DNA from: Nitrospira defluvii
GTDB taxonomy: Bacteria; Nitrospirota; Nitrospiria; Nitrospirales; Nitrospiraceae
Direction: 5' to 3'
Assembly: GCF_905220995.1 (NCBI RefSeq)
Contig: NZ_CAJNBJ010000001.1
Coordinates: forward strand, 744,001-808,000
Length of the DNA: 64,000 bases
Part shown: one piece after another, positions 1 through 8,395 of the stretch
Position numbering within the stretch: the stretch's first letter is position 1
How the letters are laid out: every line of letters starts with the position of its first letter
Notes under the pieces: generated by a model
What the model was told of the DNA's origin: nothing
The model's database searches: none
The model's input: the letters and a program-made list of their open reading frames with translations, nothing else
Program-made: the position numbers and the translations under genes

Positions 1-781
1 CGGGAGCCGCAATCTGCTCAACGGCCTCAGCGACCACTTGCACCTCGCGGTCCAGTTCCGGTTCCCCCATCTCGCGTGGCGGACGGGCGACCTTCACACG
101 GGCCCGCTTCGGTTGACTCGTCGGCGATTCTTGCTTCACCGGCCAATCCGGGATCAACCCAGCCATTCGTTCGCGAGCCGCTGTCCACCAATCCGGGAGT
201 CGCTGCAGCAACAACGTCAGCGACAGGGGCACGGTAAACAGCAGGGCTACCATCAACCCGGTGAGGATCACAATATGCGCACCGGTGGTAGCAAAATAGC
301 CGCGGATGCCGTCGGCCAGCACCTGCCCGACGATCCCGCCGGCCAGGCCGCGATTGACCCATCCACTTGAAATCGTCGGAACGGCCGTGACTTCTAAATG
401 CAGCAACCCGCTCAAGAACACCATGGCGACCAGACCGCTTCCGGCATGTCTGAGTCGCACGGTGAGCGGAATCGGCGTGAAACAGCGGGCACCGAGCAGG
501 CCAAGGAGAATCGGAAAGAGATAGGCGGCACCGCCGACCAAAAAGAAACAGGCCGCCGCCGACAGCGCACCGACCGACCCGATCATGTTCTTAGGCTGAG
601 TGCCGGCTGCTCCGGATGCCGCCATCGACTTGGCGTCGCCGGGAACAAACGACACCAGACTGAGCAGGATCAAGAGACCGGCGGCGATCAGGAGAACCCC
701 GATCACTTCGCGCTTCACATGAGAGGGACGGGAAGGGGCTGAGCGGGCGTCACCGCGCTTTGCCGTGGTGGATACACCCAT
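1..781 (-). CDS. ftsK: DNA translocase FtsK, N-terminal membrane part (3' end outside window)
   Basis: The reading frame opens at ATG 781 and runs off the window edge with no stop, so only about 260 N-terminal residues are present. They form the membrane anchor of FtsK/SpoIIIE: a basic N-terminus, then four hydrophobic segments near residues 24-45, 65-95, 105-125 and 155-178, then a charged Pro/Glu-rich linker. The motor (Walker A/B) and gamma domains would lie beyond base 1. FtsK sits at the division septum and pumps chromosome DNA so that dimers can be resolved. It follows rsmA by about 100 bp on the same strand. The identification rests on topology and overall resemblance to FtsK anchors, since no ATPase motif is visible. 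Confidence 0.82.
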   Translation of the reverse strand, partial: MGVSTTAKRGDARSAPSRPSHVKREVIGVLLIAAGLLILLSLVSFVPGDAKSMAASGAAGTQPKNMIGSVGALSAAACFFLVGGAAYLFPILLGLLGARCFTPIPLTVRLRHAGSGLVAMVFLSGLLHLEVTAVPTISSGWVNRGLAGGIVGQVLADGIRGYFATTGAHIVILTGLMVALLFTVPLSLTLLLQRLPDWWTAARERMAGLIPDWPVKQESPTSQPKRARVKVARPPREMGEPELDREVQVVAEAVEQIAAP

Positions 782-880
782 GCGGCGGATCGTAGCACAG
801 GGAAAATGCCTTTTCAAACAAACGGGCAATGTTGCGCAGACCGGTCGGCTGCTGCCCATGCCGCGTAGACACCATCTCGA

Positions 881-1687
881 TCACGCCGACTCGCCATCGT
901 CGAACGCAGCAGCGAGGGCGCGGTAGTGATCGAGCGTCAGCGTCTCCGCGCGAGCCTGCAAGGGGACTCCGACCGCCTGAAGCGCCGAGGAAATCCGCTC
1001 CGATGGATATCCCTCGTCACGCAACGAATTGACCAACGTCTTTCGCCGGTGAGCAAACGCGGCCCGTACCAGACGCCGGAATCGCTCATACCGGACCGGA
1101 TCGACTTCATCCCGGGCCTTGATAGTGAGACGCACCACTGCGGAGCCGACGGTCGGCCGGGGGCGAAAACAATTCGGCGACACGCGGAAGGCCAGTTCCA
1201 CCTCCGCCGCTTCTTGCGCGAGCACAGAGAGCACTCCATAGTCCTCACTGTCCGGTTTGGCAGCCAATCGCAAGGCTACCTCCGTTTGCAGCATGAGCAC
1301 CAGACGATCGAGACGGGCGCGGGCGTCGAGCAGCGCAAAGAGAATCGGGGTCGAGACATAATACGGAAGGTTCGCCACCACCACCGTGTGCGGCGGCAAG
1401 GTCCCGAAGGGAAAGGCGAGGGCGTCCCCGATCCGAAGGTCGAGGTTGCGACAGTGGCCTAGCGTCTCCTGCAGATGAGGCTGCAATTGCGGGTCGATTT
1501 CGACGGCGATCACCCGCCCGGCCTCCGCGCACAACCCCGCCGTTAACGCGCCCCGTCCCGGTCCAATTTCCAACACCGTATCCTCCGGGCGAAGCGCCGC
1601 CAGGGACACGATCTTGCGGACAATGTTCGGATCGATGAGGAAGTTCTGCCCGAGCCGTTTCAGGGCTGGAGGAAGTGAGGGAGCCAT
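881..1687 (-). CDS. rsmA: 16S rRNA (adenine1518/1519-N6) dimethyltransferase RsmA/KsgA
   Basis: Dimethylates two adjacent adenosines in the 3'-terminal hairpin of 16S rRNA with SAM, a late checkpoint in small-subunit assembly. The 268-residue length is normal. Visible motifs are GQNFLID near residues 13-19, the SAM-binding motif EIGPGRGALT (40-49), the acidic ribose-binding position in VEID (62-65), and the catalytic motif NLPYY (106-110). The ATG at 1687 has a GAGG-type ribosome site upstream. It lies in the same run as pdxA, a pairing also known from enterobacteria, so co-transcription with the upstream genes is likely. Confidence 0.96.
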   Translation of the reverse strand: MAPSLPPALKRLGQNFLIDPNIVRKIVSLAALRPEDTVLEIGPGRGALTAGLCAEAGRVIAVEIDPQLQPHLQETLGHCRNLDLRIGDALAFPFGTLPPHTVVVANLPYYVSTPILFALLDARARLDRLVLMLQTEVALRLAAKPDSEDYGVLSVLAQEAAEVELAFRVSPNCFRPRPTVGSAVVRLTIKARDEVDPVRYERFRRLVRAAFAHRRKTLVNSLRDEGYPSERISSALQAVGVPLQARAETLTLDHYRALAAAFDDGESA

Positions 1688-1703
1688 AACCTCGCCCTGT
1701 CAG

Positions 1704-2024
1704 CTAGCCGGCGGTCGGCGGGGCCGCGGCCCGAATGCGAGTGGCGAGTGCCACGAGGTAGGAGCGATAACTGTCTACCTCGTCGGTAAACTCTTCGATC
1801 AAATCGTTGGTGAAGGACATGCCGGGAGTTTTTCGCGCCAGCTCATCAGCCGCGTTCTGTCCGGCATGTTGCTGAAGCAGAGCGACGGTCCGAATTTTCC
1901 ACTGCCCCATTCGCTCTGTGCCCAAGGTGGTATTGAAGTCCTGGACGGTCCGCTTTGCAATCGCGTCCAATTCCTTCACCTGCTGATCGATCATGGTCGC
2001 TGCGGAGAGTCTTGTCTCTGACAT
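1704..2024 (-). CDS. Small helical protein of unknown function between pdxA and rsmA
   Basis: A 106-residue soluble, probably all-helical protein; I do not recognise its family. It has no signal peptide, membrane segment or cysteine. The start ATG at 2024 is supported by an AAAGGAG sequence 9 nt upstream. It lies 16 nt before rsmA and 19 nt after pdxA, so it is surely part of their transcript. Alternating charged and hydrophobic residues (for example in the stretch around MIDQQVKELDAIAKR) suggest a helical bundle. Function cannot be inferred beyond its operon context. Confidence 0.75.
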   Translation of the reverse strand: MSETRLSAATMIDQQVKELDAIAKRTVQDFNTTLGTERMGQWKIRTVALLQQHAGQNAADELARKTPGMSFTNDLIEEFTDEVDSYRSYLVALATRIRAAAPPTAG

Positions 2025-2043
2025 GATCGCGTACTCCTTTTCC

Positions 2044-3087
2044 CTATCGGGATGAGTGGGTCACCGGGGACCAGGATTGAGCCAAGCGGGCTGCGACCTT
2101 CACGGCTTCCAGCAAGCTGCCGTGCTCGGCCACCCCTTTGCCGGCAATGTCGTAGGCCGTGCCATGGTCCACCGACGTGCGGATGATCGGGAGGCCCACC
2201 GTCAAATTGACGCAGGTGCCGAATGCGACAAGTTTCAGGGGGATCAACCCCTGATCATGGTACATCGCGACCACGCCATCGTAGTCGCCGCGCGCTGCTT
2301 TGCCAAATAGCGTGTCGGCGGGCAAGGGATCGCTGGCCTTGATGCCGGCTGCCCTTGCCAGTTTGACGGCCGGCGCGATGCTGGTCGATTCTTCGTTGCC
2401 GAACAGCCCATGTTCACCCGCATGAGGATTCAACGCGGCCACGCCGATTCTCGGGCGTGCGATCCCAAAGTACTTCGTCAATCCGAGATGGGCGAGGCGG
2501 ATAGCCTTGCCGATCCGTTCCGTCGTTAGCAGCGGGGAGAGCGCATTGATCGCCACATGGGTCGTGGTGAACATAATTTTCAATGGCCCGCCCACGATCA
2601 TCATCCCGAACTCTTTAGTCTTGGTCAGATCCGCCAACAGTTCCGTGTGCCCCGGGTAATGAAAGCCGGCCATGTTCATCGCTTCTTTGTTGATGGGCGC
2701 CGTGACGATCCCGCCCACGCTCCCTGCCTGCGCCAACGCGACGGCTTCCTTGATGAACGCGATAGAGGCCGCGCCGGTCACTGCCGCCGCCACGCCCATT
2801 CGGAACTTGGGCAGGGGTGTGTCCAATGGATCGGCCACGGCCACCTGACCAGGCTTGAGCGCGGCCTTGCCGCTTGGATCAAACGTCACGACGTGCAAGG
2901 GAAGGTCCAACCATTTGATCGTTCGTTCCATCACCGGGCGTGACCCGATCACGACCGGGCGGCAGAGCCTGGCCAGCGCTTTATCGGCCAACGCCTTGGC
3001 GATGACTTCCGGACCGATCCCGGCCGGATCCCCCATCGTGAGACCCAACACCGGGCGCGAAGATCCTGTCGTGAGTTTACGAGCCAT
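2044..3087 (-). CDS. pdxA: 4-hydroxythreonine-4-phosphate dehydrogenase PdxA
   Basis: NAD-dependent oxidation of 4-phosphohydroxy-L-threonine in the DXP-dependent vitamin B6 pathway. The 347-residue frame has the family hallmarks: GDPAGIGPE (19-27), the metal-binding histidine in GHTELLADL, AALNPHAGEHGLFG, and the third metal histidine in MYHDQGLIPLKL. I place the start at ATG 3087, not at an upstream in-frame codon. It then overlaps the last 11 bases of the exchanger gene, so translation is probably coupled. The gene is followed closely by the small helical protein and rsmA. Confidence 0.95.
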   Translation of the reverse strand: MARKLTTGSSRPVLGLTMGDPAGIGPEVIAKALADKALARLCRPVVIGSRPVMERTIKWLDLPLHVVTFDPSGKAALKPGQVAVADPLDTPLPKFRMGVAAAVTGAASIAFIKEAVALAQAGSVGGIVTAPINKEAMNMAGFHYPGHTELLADLTKTKEFGMMIVGGPLKIMFTTTHVAINALSPLLTTERIGKAIRLAHLGLTKYFGIARPRIGVAALNPHAGEHGLFGNEESTSIAPAVKLARAAGIKASDPLPADTLFGKAARGDYDGVVAMYHDQGLIPLKLVAFGTCVNLTVGLPIIRTSVDHGTAYDIAGKGVAEHGSLLEAVKVAARLAQSWSPVTHSSR

Positions 3088-4093
3088 GGGTATACAGAAA
3101 GAGGGTGTAGCCAAGGTACAGCAGCGCGCTGCCACTCAGCAACCAGGGGCGCCAATGCCCGGACCAGACTGTCTGCAGGAGCGTCAGCCCCATAGCGATG
3201 ACCGCAAGGACCATCGTCGCCAGCGCCGTGGGTCCCAACGTCCAGGCCGTACCGAACAATCCGACGGATACAGGGATGGTGCCCTGAAACACCATCGCGC
3301 CGGTCACATTGCCGACTGCCAGCCGATCCTTTTTCCGATAGAGCCATAGAAAACTATTGGACATCTCGGGCAACTCCGTGGCCAATGGGGCAATCAACAG
3401 TGCGAGGATCAGCGGCGACACCTGCATCTCGGCGGAAATGGAATTCGCCGCGGTGACGAACAGGTGCGCGCCACCGACCAATCCGAGCAGGCCGACAATG
3501 CCTTGCGCCCCGATCAGCACATAGGACGGCTTGGGCGACCGGCGGGCGAACAGCAACGGTTCAAGCTCTCCCCCCCCCTCTTCGGACTCTTCGTCTTCCT
3601 CGGAGAATTTCAGTTTCATGTAATAGACGTACGTCCCCAGCAGCAACAGGGCGACCGCAGCATGAAACAGTCGCGAGGGAACCACGGCGCAGGTCAACGC
3701 CAGCACGTAACTGATCAGAAAGAAGGTGATGTCGACGCGCACCTCGCGGTAATTCAGCTTGAACGTCGCCGTCCGCTTCCCTACCTTCGCATAGAGCAGC
3801 AACAGAACTGCCAGAATAGGGAGCACCAAGGTGCTCAACATGAACGGCGCCCCGAGAATCGCGCCGAGGCCGACTTCCATCTGCTCTCGACTCGCTCCGA
3901 AAAAAATCGCGATGATCGGGATCGAGGTCTCCGGGAGCGTGGTCCCCACCGCCGCAAAGACACTGCCGACCGCGCCTTCGGAAATGTTCAGTCGCTTGCC
4001 GAGCCATTCAATGCCGTTCGTGAACAGATGGCACCCGGCCAGCGTGATGACGACCGAGGCCACAAACATGCCTACATAAAACAGGATCGTCAC
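3077..4093 (-). CDS. Calcium/sodium antiporter, CaCA family (YrbG-like)
   Basis: A 338-residue inner-membrane exchanger with about ten hydrophobic helices. The two inverted alpha repeats typical of the CaCA superfamily are visible: SVFAAVGTTLPETSIPI in the first half and LALLIAPLATELPEMSNS in the second, each carrying the cation-binding acidic residue in a Pro-Glu context. A short acidic loop (SEEDEESEEGG) separates the halves. Start is GTG 4093 with GAGGG upstream. The 3' end overlaps pdxA by 11 bp. The transported ion cannot be read from sequence. Confidence 0.85.
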   Translation of the reverse strand: MTILFYVGMFVASVVITLAGCHLFTNGIEWLGKRLNISEGAVGSVFAAVGTTLPETSIPIIAIFFGASREQMEVGLGAILGAPFMLSTLVLPILAVLLLLYAKVGKRTATFKLNYREVRVDITFFLISYVLALTCAVVPSRLFHAAVALLLLGTYVYYMKLKFSEEDEESEEGGGELEPLLFARRSPKPSYVLIGAQGIVGLLGLVGGAHLFVTAANSISAEMQVSPLILALLIAPLATELPEMSNSFLWLYRKKDRLAVGNVTGAMVFQGTIPVSVGLFGTAWTLGPTALATMVLAVIAMGLTLLQTVWSGHWRPWLLSGSALLYLGYTLFLYTHGS

Positions 4094-4160
4094 AGGCGCC
4101 CTCGCGAGGATCTCGTCTCCGGGGAGGACGTCTCGAGGGGGCTACATCGACTCATGTCCG

Positions 4161-5360
4161 TCACGTCGTCCGCTTCTTTCTGCCCTGCGTGCGCCGGAAC
4201 GCCACCATGGCTTCTTCCAGAATGTCCTTTACCGGATTCCCGCTCTGTTCGGCAATGCGTTTGCAGTCTTCATACTCAGGAGCCGCCTTGCTCCGTCCCG
4301 GCTCATGATCTGCCACTTTGATCCGCACCTCGCGCCCCCGAACCTGCACCGACGTAAAGCGCCGCGGCAACACGCGCCGTTGCACTTCATGCGTGCGAAC
4401 ACCAAGCGCGGTGGTATCGGAGAACAACACCGCCAACACCGCCTCGACTCGTTCTCGCGGTGCGAGTACGGACAGAACGGTTCCCGGCCGACCCTTTTTC
4501 ATCGTGACCGGCGCCAACGTCGCGTCCACAGCTCCGGCGGCGAACAGCCGTTCGAAGACCGTCTCATACACTTGCGGATTGAGGTCGTCGATATTGGTCT
4601 GGAGTTCCACGATCGTTTCCACCGCCGCGCTCGACGCCGGTTCATCGCCGATGAAGACCCGCAGCACATTGGCCCATTGCGCCGGATCGGCGGTTCCCGC
4701 TCCGTAGCCCACGCGCCGGACCTGCATGGAGGGAAGACACCCGAAGTCGGTCGCGAGTGTCCGTACCAACGCGATCCCCGTCGGCGTCGCCAACTCACGT
4801 TCCGGGCCCTTCGCATAAATCGGGAGTCCCACCGCAAGCGCCGCCACGGCGGGACCGGGCACCGGCAATGCGCCATGAGCCGACATCAACGTTCCGGATC
4901 CCACATTGATCGCAGACGCCGTGACACGCTGCACATCCAGGAGATGCAGCCCCAGCACTCCGCCGACGACATCGACAAACGAATCGATCACGCCCACTTC
5001 GTGAAAATGTACCTGCGAAGGCTCGACACCGTGTGCCTTGCCTTCGGCAGTGGCCAGCACATCGAATACCGCCTGACTGCGTTCTTTCACGACAGGCGGC
5101 AGGCCGCTTCGCCGGAGAATCCTGGCAATCTGAGCCAGCGTCAACGGGGCCTGAAATCCCCTTTCGATGCGCACATCGACCTTGGTCGCCGTGATCGCCC
5201 CGCGCTCCACGCGCTTACGTGACAGCCGATACCCCTCGATGCGCAAGGACGCCAGCCCGCGCACGAGATCGGTGAAGGGTAATCCCGCATCGACCAGCGC
5301 GCCTAACGTCATATCGCCGCTGATGCCGGAGAAACAGTCGAAATGAAGATGTGTCGCCAC
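4161..5360 (-). CDS. larC: Nickel-pincer cofactor biosynthesis protein LarC
   Basis: LarC is the CTP-dependent cyclometallase that inserts nickel into the pyridinium bis-thiocarboxylate ligand. This makes the nickel-pincer nucleotide used by lactate racemase and relatives. The 399-residue frame begins with the family signature HFDCFSGISGDM. It contains VHFHEVG and later ELQTNIDDLNPQVYE and MKKGRPGTVLSVL, all typical of the LarC/TIGR00299 family. Start is GTG 5360, chosen because an AGGAG box lies 5 nt upstream; the longer frame would start at an unsupported TTG. larB lies 0.7 kb away on the same strand beyond one opposite-strand gene. No larA or larE is in the window. Confidence 0.9.
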   Translation of the reverse strand: MATHLHFDCFSGISGDMTLGALVDAGLPFTDLVRGLASLRIEGYRLSRKRVERGAITATKVDVRIERGFQAPLTLAQIARILRRSGLPPVVKERSQAVFDVLATAEGKAHGVEPSQVHFHEVGVIDSFVDVVGGVLGLHLLDVQRVTASAINVGSGTLMSAHGALPVPGPAVAALAVGLPIYAKGPERELATPTGIALVRTLATDFGCLPSMQVRRVGYGAGTADPAQWANVLRVFIGDEPASSAAVETIVELQTNIDDLNPQVYETVFERLFAAGAVDATLAPVTMKKGRPGTVLSVLAPRERVEAVLAVLFSDTTALGVRTHEVQRRVLPRRFTSVQVRGREVRIKVADHEPGRSKAAPEYEDCKRIAEQSGNPVKDILEEAMVAFRRTQGRKKRTT

Positions 5361-5444
5361 CGCACTCCTATGATTCCTGATGCCGCGCAAGCGAGCGGCA
5401 TCTTACCGGACCCGCACCCAGACAGCAATCATTCCGCTCGTTCA

Positions 5445-5473
5445 TTGACAGCCCACCGATGCTGTGTTATCCC
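5445..5473 (+). promoter_or_regulatory. Candidate sigma-70 promoter for the 5522 gene
   Basis: TTGACA (5445-5450), 17-nt spacer, TATCCC (5468-5473), giving a leader of about 40 nt before ATG 5522. The -35 is consensus and the -10 matches at three positions. Confidence 0.45.
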
Positions 5474-5521
5474 CAATCAAGAGACAGGCTCCGCCGACCA
5501 TCGTCTACGACACCGAAGCCC

Positions 5522-6094
5522 ATGACCGATCCAAGACTCGCCCCCACCTCCATCGCCCGGCGCGTGTCGCATGTCGTCACAGCCGCCCTCTTGCTGCTCA
5601 TCGGCAGTGTCGTCTTGCCGGGAGCTCAGCCCCCCGACGCGAGCGCCAAAACCAAAAGCAAAAGCAGCGTGCCCCGCCCCGAACCGGACCTCAAAATTCT
5701 CTCTCTTCACACAGCGCCGCTGCCGTACAAGCCGCAGGATGGCTCCTTCCATTTCATGGCGACGGTGCAGTTGCCGAAAGAGGTCGATGAGCAACTCATG
5801 CTGGAGGTCTCTGCACTCGTCACGTCGTCTTCCATGACCTCGTTACGCTTTCTCTCGATCCGGCAGCCGGTCAACGAGCACGTGCAAACGATTCCGAGCG
5901 CCAACGGAGAGACGCCGCAACGACATGTACAAGTCGATCTCGCCTGGGACGGCCTGGATCACAACAAACAGCAAGTGCCGGTCGGATCCTATGAGTATGA
6001 AGTGCGGGTCAAGCTGTTGAGTAACGGAGAGAAGGGCCAGCGCACGCAAATGCTCTCATGGCCCAAGCGCGGCAAGATTCTGGTCAAGAATTAA
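5522..6094 (+). CDS. Secreted protein of unknown function
   Basis: A 190-residue exported protein. After a basic N-terminus there is one hydrophobic segment (about residues 18-35, SHVVTAALLLLIGSVVLPG), then a Lys/Ser-rich linker and a mostly beta domain. The domain contains DLAWDGLDHNKQQVPVGSYE, a stretch resembling immunoglobulin-like or FlgD-type extension domains, so a role in the periplasm is likely. I do not recognise the family. The start at 5522 places the signal segment properly; an upstream in-frame ATG at 5459 would add 21 residues. The stop overlaps the stop of larB on the other strand by 4 bp. Confidence 0.7.
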   Translation: MTDPRLAPTSIARRVSHVVTAALLLLIGSVVLPGAQPPDASAKTKSKSSVPRPEPDLKILSLHTAPLPYKPQDGSFHFMATVQLPKEVDEQLMLEVSALVTSSSMTSLRFLSIRQPVNEHVQTIPSANGETPQRHVQVDLAWDGLDHNKQQVPVGSYEYEVRVKLLSNGEKGQRTQMLSWPKRGKILVKN

Positions 6095-6858
6095 GGCTGA
6101 TCACCATCCGTCTCCCCCACCATGTTGATGCGGTGAGCCAGACACCCGGCGCCAAAACCGTTGTCGATATTCATCACCCCGACCCCGGCCGCGCAAGAGT
6201 TCAACATCGTCAACAACGCCGCCAAGCCGCCGAAATGTGCGCCATACCCACGACTCGTGGGCACCGCAATCACAGGCTGCCGGACTAATCCGCCGACCAC
6301 GCTCGGCAACACACCATCCATTCCGGCCACCACCACCAGCACCCGCGCATCGTGTAACCGTTCTTGCTGGCCGAGTAACCGATGCAAGCCCGCCACCCCC
6401 ACATCGTACAACGTGTCGGTGTTGCTCCCCATGATATCGGACGTCACGCGCGCCTCTTCGGCGACGGGAATATCGGCCGTCCCCGCAGTGACAATAAGCA
6501 CAGAGCCCCGACGCAACAGCTTAGGCGGTGGAATCGCCACCACTCGTGCCGCTTCGTGATAGGTGGCCCGCTTGCTGAGTCGTACGAGGGCCCTCGCGAC
6601 AAGCGGCTCAACCCGCGTCGCGAGCAAGGCATTGTTTTTCCGCAACAGGGTCTTGGCAATGGCGAGGACCTGCGCCACCGTCTTCCCCTCGCAAAAGATC
6701 ACCTCCGGGAAGCCCTGGCGAAGGGTCCGATGATGGTCCAGCGACGCAAACCCCAGGTTTTCATACGGCAGCGTGCGCATCTGCTTGAGCGCCTCCGGCA
6801 CCGCCAGGGTGCCTTGCTGCACGTTCGTGAGCAACGCTCGCAACTGGTCTTGATTCAT
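6091..6858 (-). CDS. larB: Nickel-pincer cofactor biosynthesis protein LarB
   Basis: LarB carboxylates and hydrolyses nicotinic acid adenine dinucleotide, the first step of nickel-pincer nucleotide synthesis. The frame resembles PurE (AIR carboxylase) in its second half. The 255-residue protein has the N-terminal pattern LPYENLGFASLDHHR and EVIFCEGKTVAQV, then the PurE-like core IVTAGTADIPVAEEA, VVVAGMDGVLPSVVGGL and AVPTSRGYGAHFGGLAAL. Start ATG 6858 overlaps the gpsA stop in an ATGA junction, so it is translationally coupled to gpsA. Its stop overlaps the convergent secreted-protein gene. Confidence 0.92.
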   Translation of the reverse strand: MNQDQLRALLTNVQQGTLAVPEALKQMRTLPYENLGFASLDHHRTLRQGFPEVIFCEGKTVAQVLAIAKTLLRKNNALLATRVEPLVARALVRLSKRATYHEAARVVAIPPPKLLRRGSVLIVTAGTADIPVAEEARVTSDIMGSNTDTLYDVGVAGLHRLLGQQERLHDARVLVVVAGMDGVLPSVVGGLVRQPVIAVPTSRGYGAHFGGLAALLTMLNSCAAGVGVMNIDNGFGAGCLAHRINMVGETDGDQP

Positions 6859-7880
6859 AACGGTGCCTTCTCCCCCTTGGCCTCGCGCTCCATGAGATCC
6901 CCGACCGCCTGACGACAGGACTTGCCGGCGAAGAGCACGGCGTTGACCTCCTGCACAATCGGCATATCCACCCCGCACCGCTGAGCCAAGCCCAAGGCAG
7001 CCTTGGCGGTACGTACCCCCTCGGCAACCGCCTGCATACTCGCAAGAATTTCGTCCAAGCGCTCACCCTGTCCCAAGCGTACCCCCACCGAGTGATTGCG
7101 GCTCAACGCCCCCGTGCAGGTCAGAATCAGATCCCCAACACCGGAGAGCCCGTAAAATGTCCGTGGATCAGCCCCCATGGCCACCCCAAGCCTGATCATT
7201 TCGGCCAGTCCGCGGGTAATCAAGGCGGCGCGAGCGTTATGCCCGAGTTCAAGCCCATCCACGACACCGGCGGCCAAGGCCATGACGTTTTTCAACGCCC
7301 CGCCCAATTGTACCCCGATGACATCATTGTCGGCATAGACTCGGAAACTCGGTGTCATGAACAGCGCCTGCATGGATTTCACCCGGTCGCTGTCCTGACC
7401 GGCCAAACAGAGCGCGGTCGGTTTTCCCTGACTCACTTCACTCGCGAAACTCGGTCCCGACAGGACCATCAGCGAGTTTCGCATATGCGCCGGCAACGCC
7501 TCCTGCATCACTTGCGTCATCAGATCGAGCGTGGTCTCCTCAATGCCCTTGGTGGCGCTGACGAAGGGAACGGCCTCCGGCAACAACGGTCCGACCCGGC
7601 CCAGGACGGGCCTGGCCACATGCGAGGGGACGGCAAAGAGCACGCAGTCGGTGCCGATCAGCGCCTCTGACAAGACGTTGGTTGCGGTTAAGGTCACGGG
7701 AAGCCGCACGCCAGGGAGATAGAGTGCATTCTCGCGCCGTTGGGCAATGCTGTGCACCACCTCCGGCTCGTGAGCCCAGAGACTCACGGTAATCTGTTTT
7801 TCTGCCAGATGCCGGGCCAATGCGGTTCCCCATGCCCCGGCGCCGACCACGGCCACTCGCTGAATCGCTGATCGTGTCAT
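6855..7880 (-). CDS. gpsA: NAD(P)-dependent glycerol-3-phosphate dehydrogenase GpsA
   Basis: Reduces dihydroxyacetone phosphate to sn-glycerol-3-phosphate for phospholipid synthesis; cytosolic. The 341-residue frame has the Rossmann motif VVGAGAWGTALA (11-22), the FAVPSH segment, SGPSFASEV, the catalytic lysine in LGGALKNVMALAAGV, and the C-terminal GLSGVGDLILTC. ATG 7880 has no Shine-Dalgarno. A perfect TTGACA/TATAAT promoter ends 8 nt before it, which implies a leaderless or nearly leaderless message. It forms a two-gene unit with larB. Confidence 0.95.
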   Translation of the reverse strand: MTRSAIQRVAVVGAGAWGTALARHLAEKQITVSLWAHEPEVVHSIAQRRENALYLPGVRLPVTLTATNVLSEALIGTDCVLFAVPSHVARPVLGRVGPLLPEAVPFVSATKGIEETTLDLMTQVMQEALPAHMRNSLMVLSGPSFASEVSQGKPTALCLAGQDSDRVKSMQALFMTPSFRVYADNDVIGVQLGGALKNVMALAAGVVDGLELGHNARAALITRGLAEMIRLGVAMGADPRTFYGLSGVGDLILTCTGALSRNHSVGVRLGQGERLDEILASMQAVAEGVRTAKAALGLAQRCGVDMPIVQEVNAVLFAGKSCRQAVGDLMEREAKGEKAPL

Positions 7881-7888
7881 GAAGGCGG

Positions 7889-7918
7889 ATTATAGGAAGG
7901 GGTCCGGAAGGGTGTCAA
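7889..7918 (-). promoter_or_regulatory. Consensus sigma-70 promoter of gpsA-larB (leaderless type)
   Basis: On the minus strand, TTGACA (7913-7918), 18-nt spacer and TATAAT (7889-7894) are both perfect consensus. Only 8 nt separate the -10 from the gpsA ATG, so the transcript should start at or next to the initiation codon. Confidence 0.85.
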
Positions 7919-8023
7919 CGAACGGGCCGCACGGCCGCGACCGATCAAACGGAAGGCGCGCGTCTCTACTGGAATTCCACTCACACACAGGGTACGCTGC
8001 ACAGGCCAACGGGAACGATCATC

Positions 8024-8386
8024 ATGAAACCTTGCCCAGCCTGCGGACGCGCCCTGCCTGAAATCAATCGCTACTGCACGCACTGCGGAGCAGGGGTGTC
8101 ATCCGAGACGGAACGGGCGGCGACACCGCCGACGTCCAACCCCACCGCCAAAGAACAACTTAACCTCAATATCCTCTATGGCATGATCGTGGTGCTGCTC
8201 GTCTCGATACTGATGCCACCATGGGAAACCCCTCCGTCGCAGCCGGCAGCCTTCCTCGGCTTTCACTTTATTCTGTCCCCACCGCAACCGGATGCCATCG
8301 TGAGCCGGATGCTGCTCACGATCGAGCTCACCACGACGGCCATCGCAGGCTTGTACCTGTCGTTTCTGTTTCGCACGAGACCCTGA
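8024..8386 (+). CDS. Small zinc-ribbon membrane protein
   Basis: A 120-residue protein. The N-terminal double zinc ribbon (CPACGRALPE then RYCTHCGAG, two CxxC knuckles at about residues 4-7 and 20-23) is joined by a Thr/Pro linker to two hydrophobic segments (about 46-65 and 92-115). This zinc ribbon plus transmembrane layout is common in small proteins of unknown function. There is no clear ribosome-binding site. It stands alone between the gpsA promoter region and the convergent arginine-catabolism genes. It has the same N-terminal layout as the protein at 52218. Confidence 0.7.
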   Translation: MKPCPACGRALPEINRYCTHCGAGVSSETERAATPPTSNPTAKEQLNLNILYGMIVVLLVSILMPPWETPPSQPAAFLGFHFILSPPQPDAIVSRMLLTIELTTTAIAGLYLSFLFRTRP

Positions 8387-8395
8387 GCGGCTGAT

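Noticed and set aside
4161-5390. Upstream TTG start for larC at 5390
   Set aside because: GTG 5360 has an AGGAG box at ideal distance and begins right before the conserved THLHFDCFSG segment.
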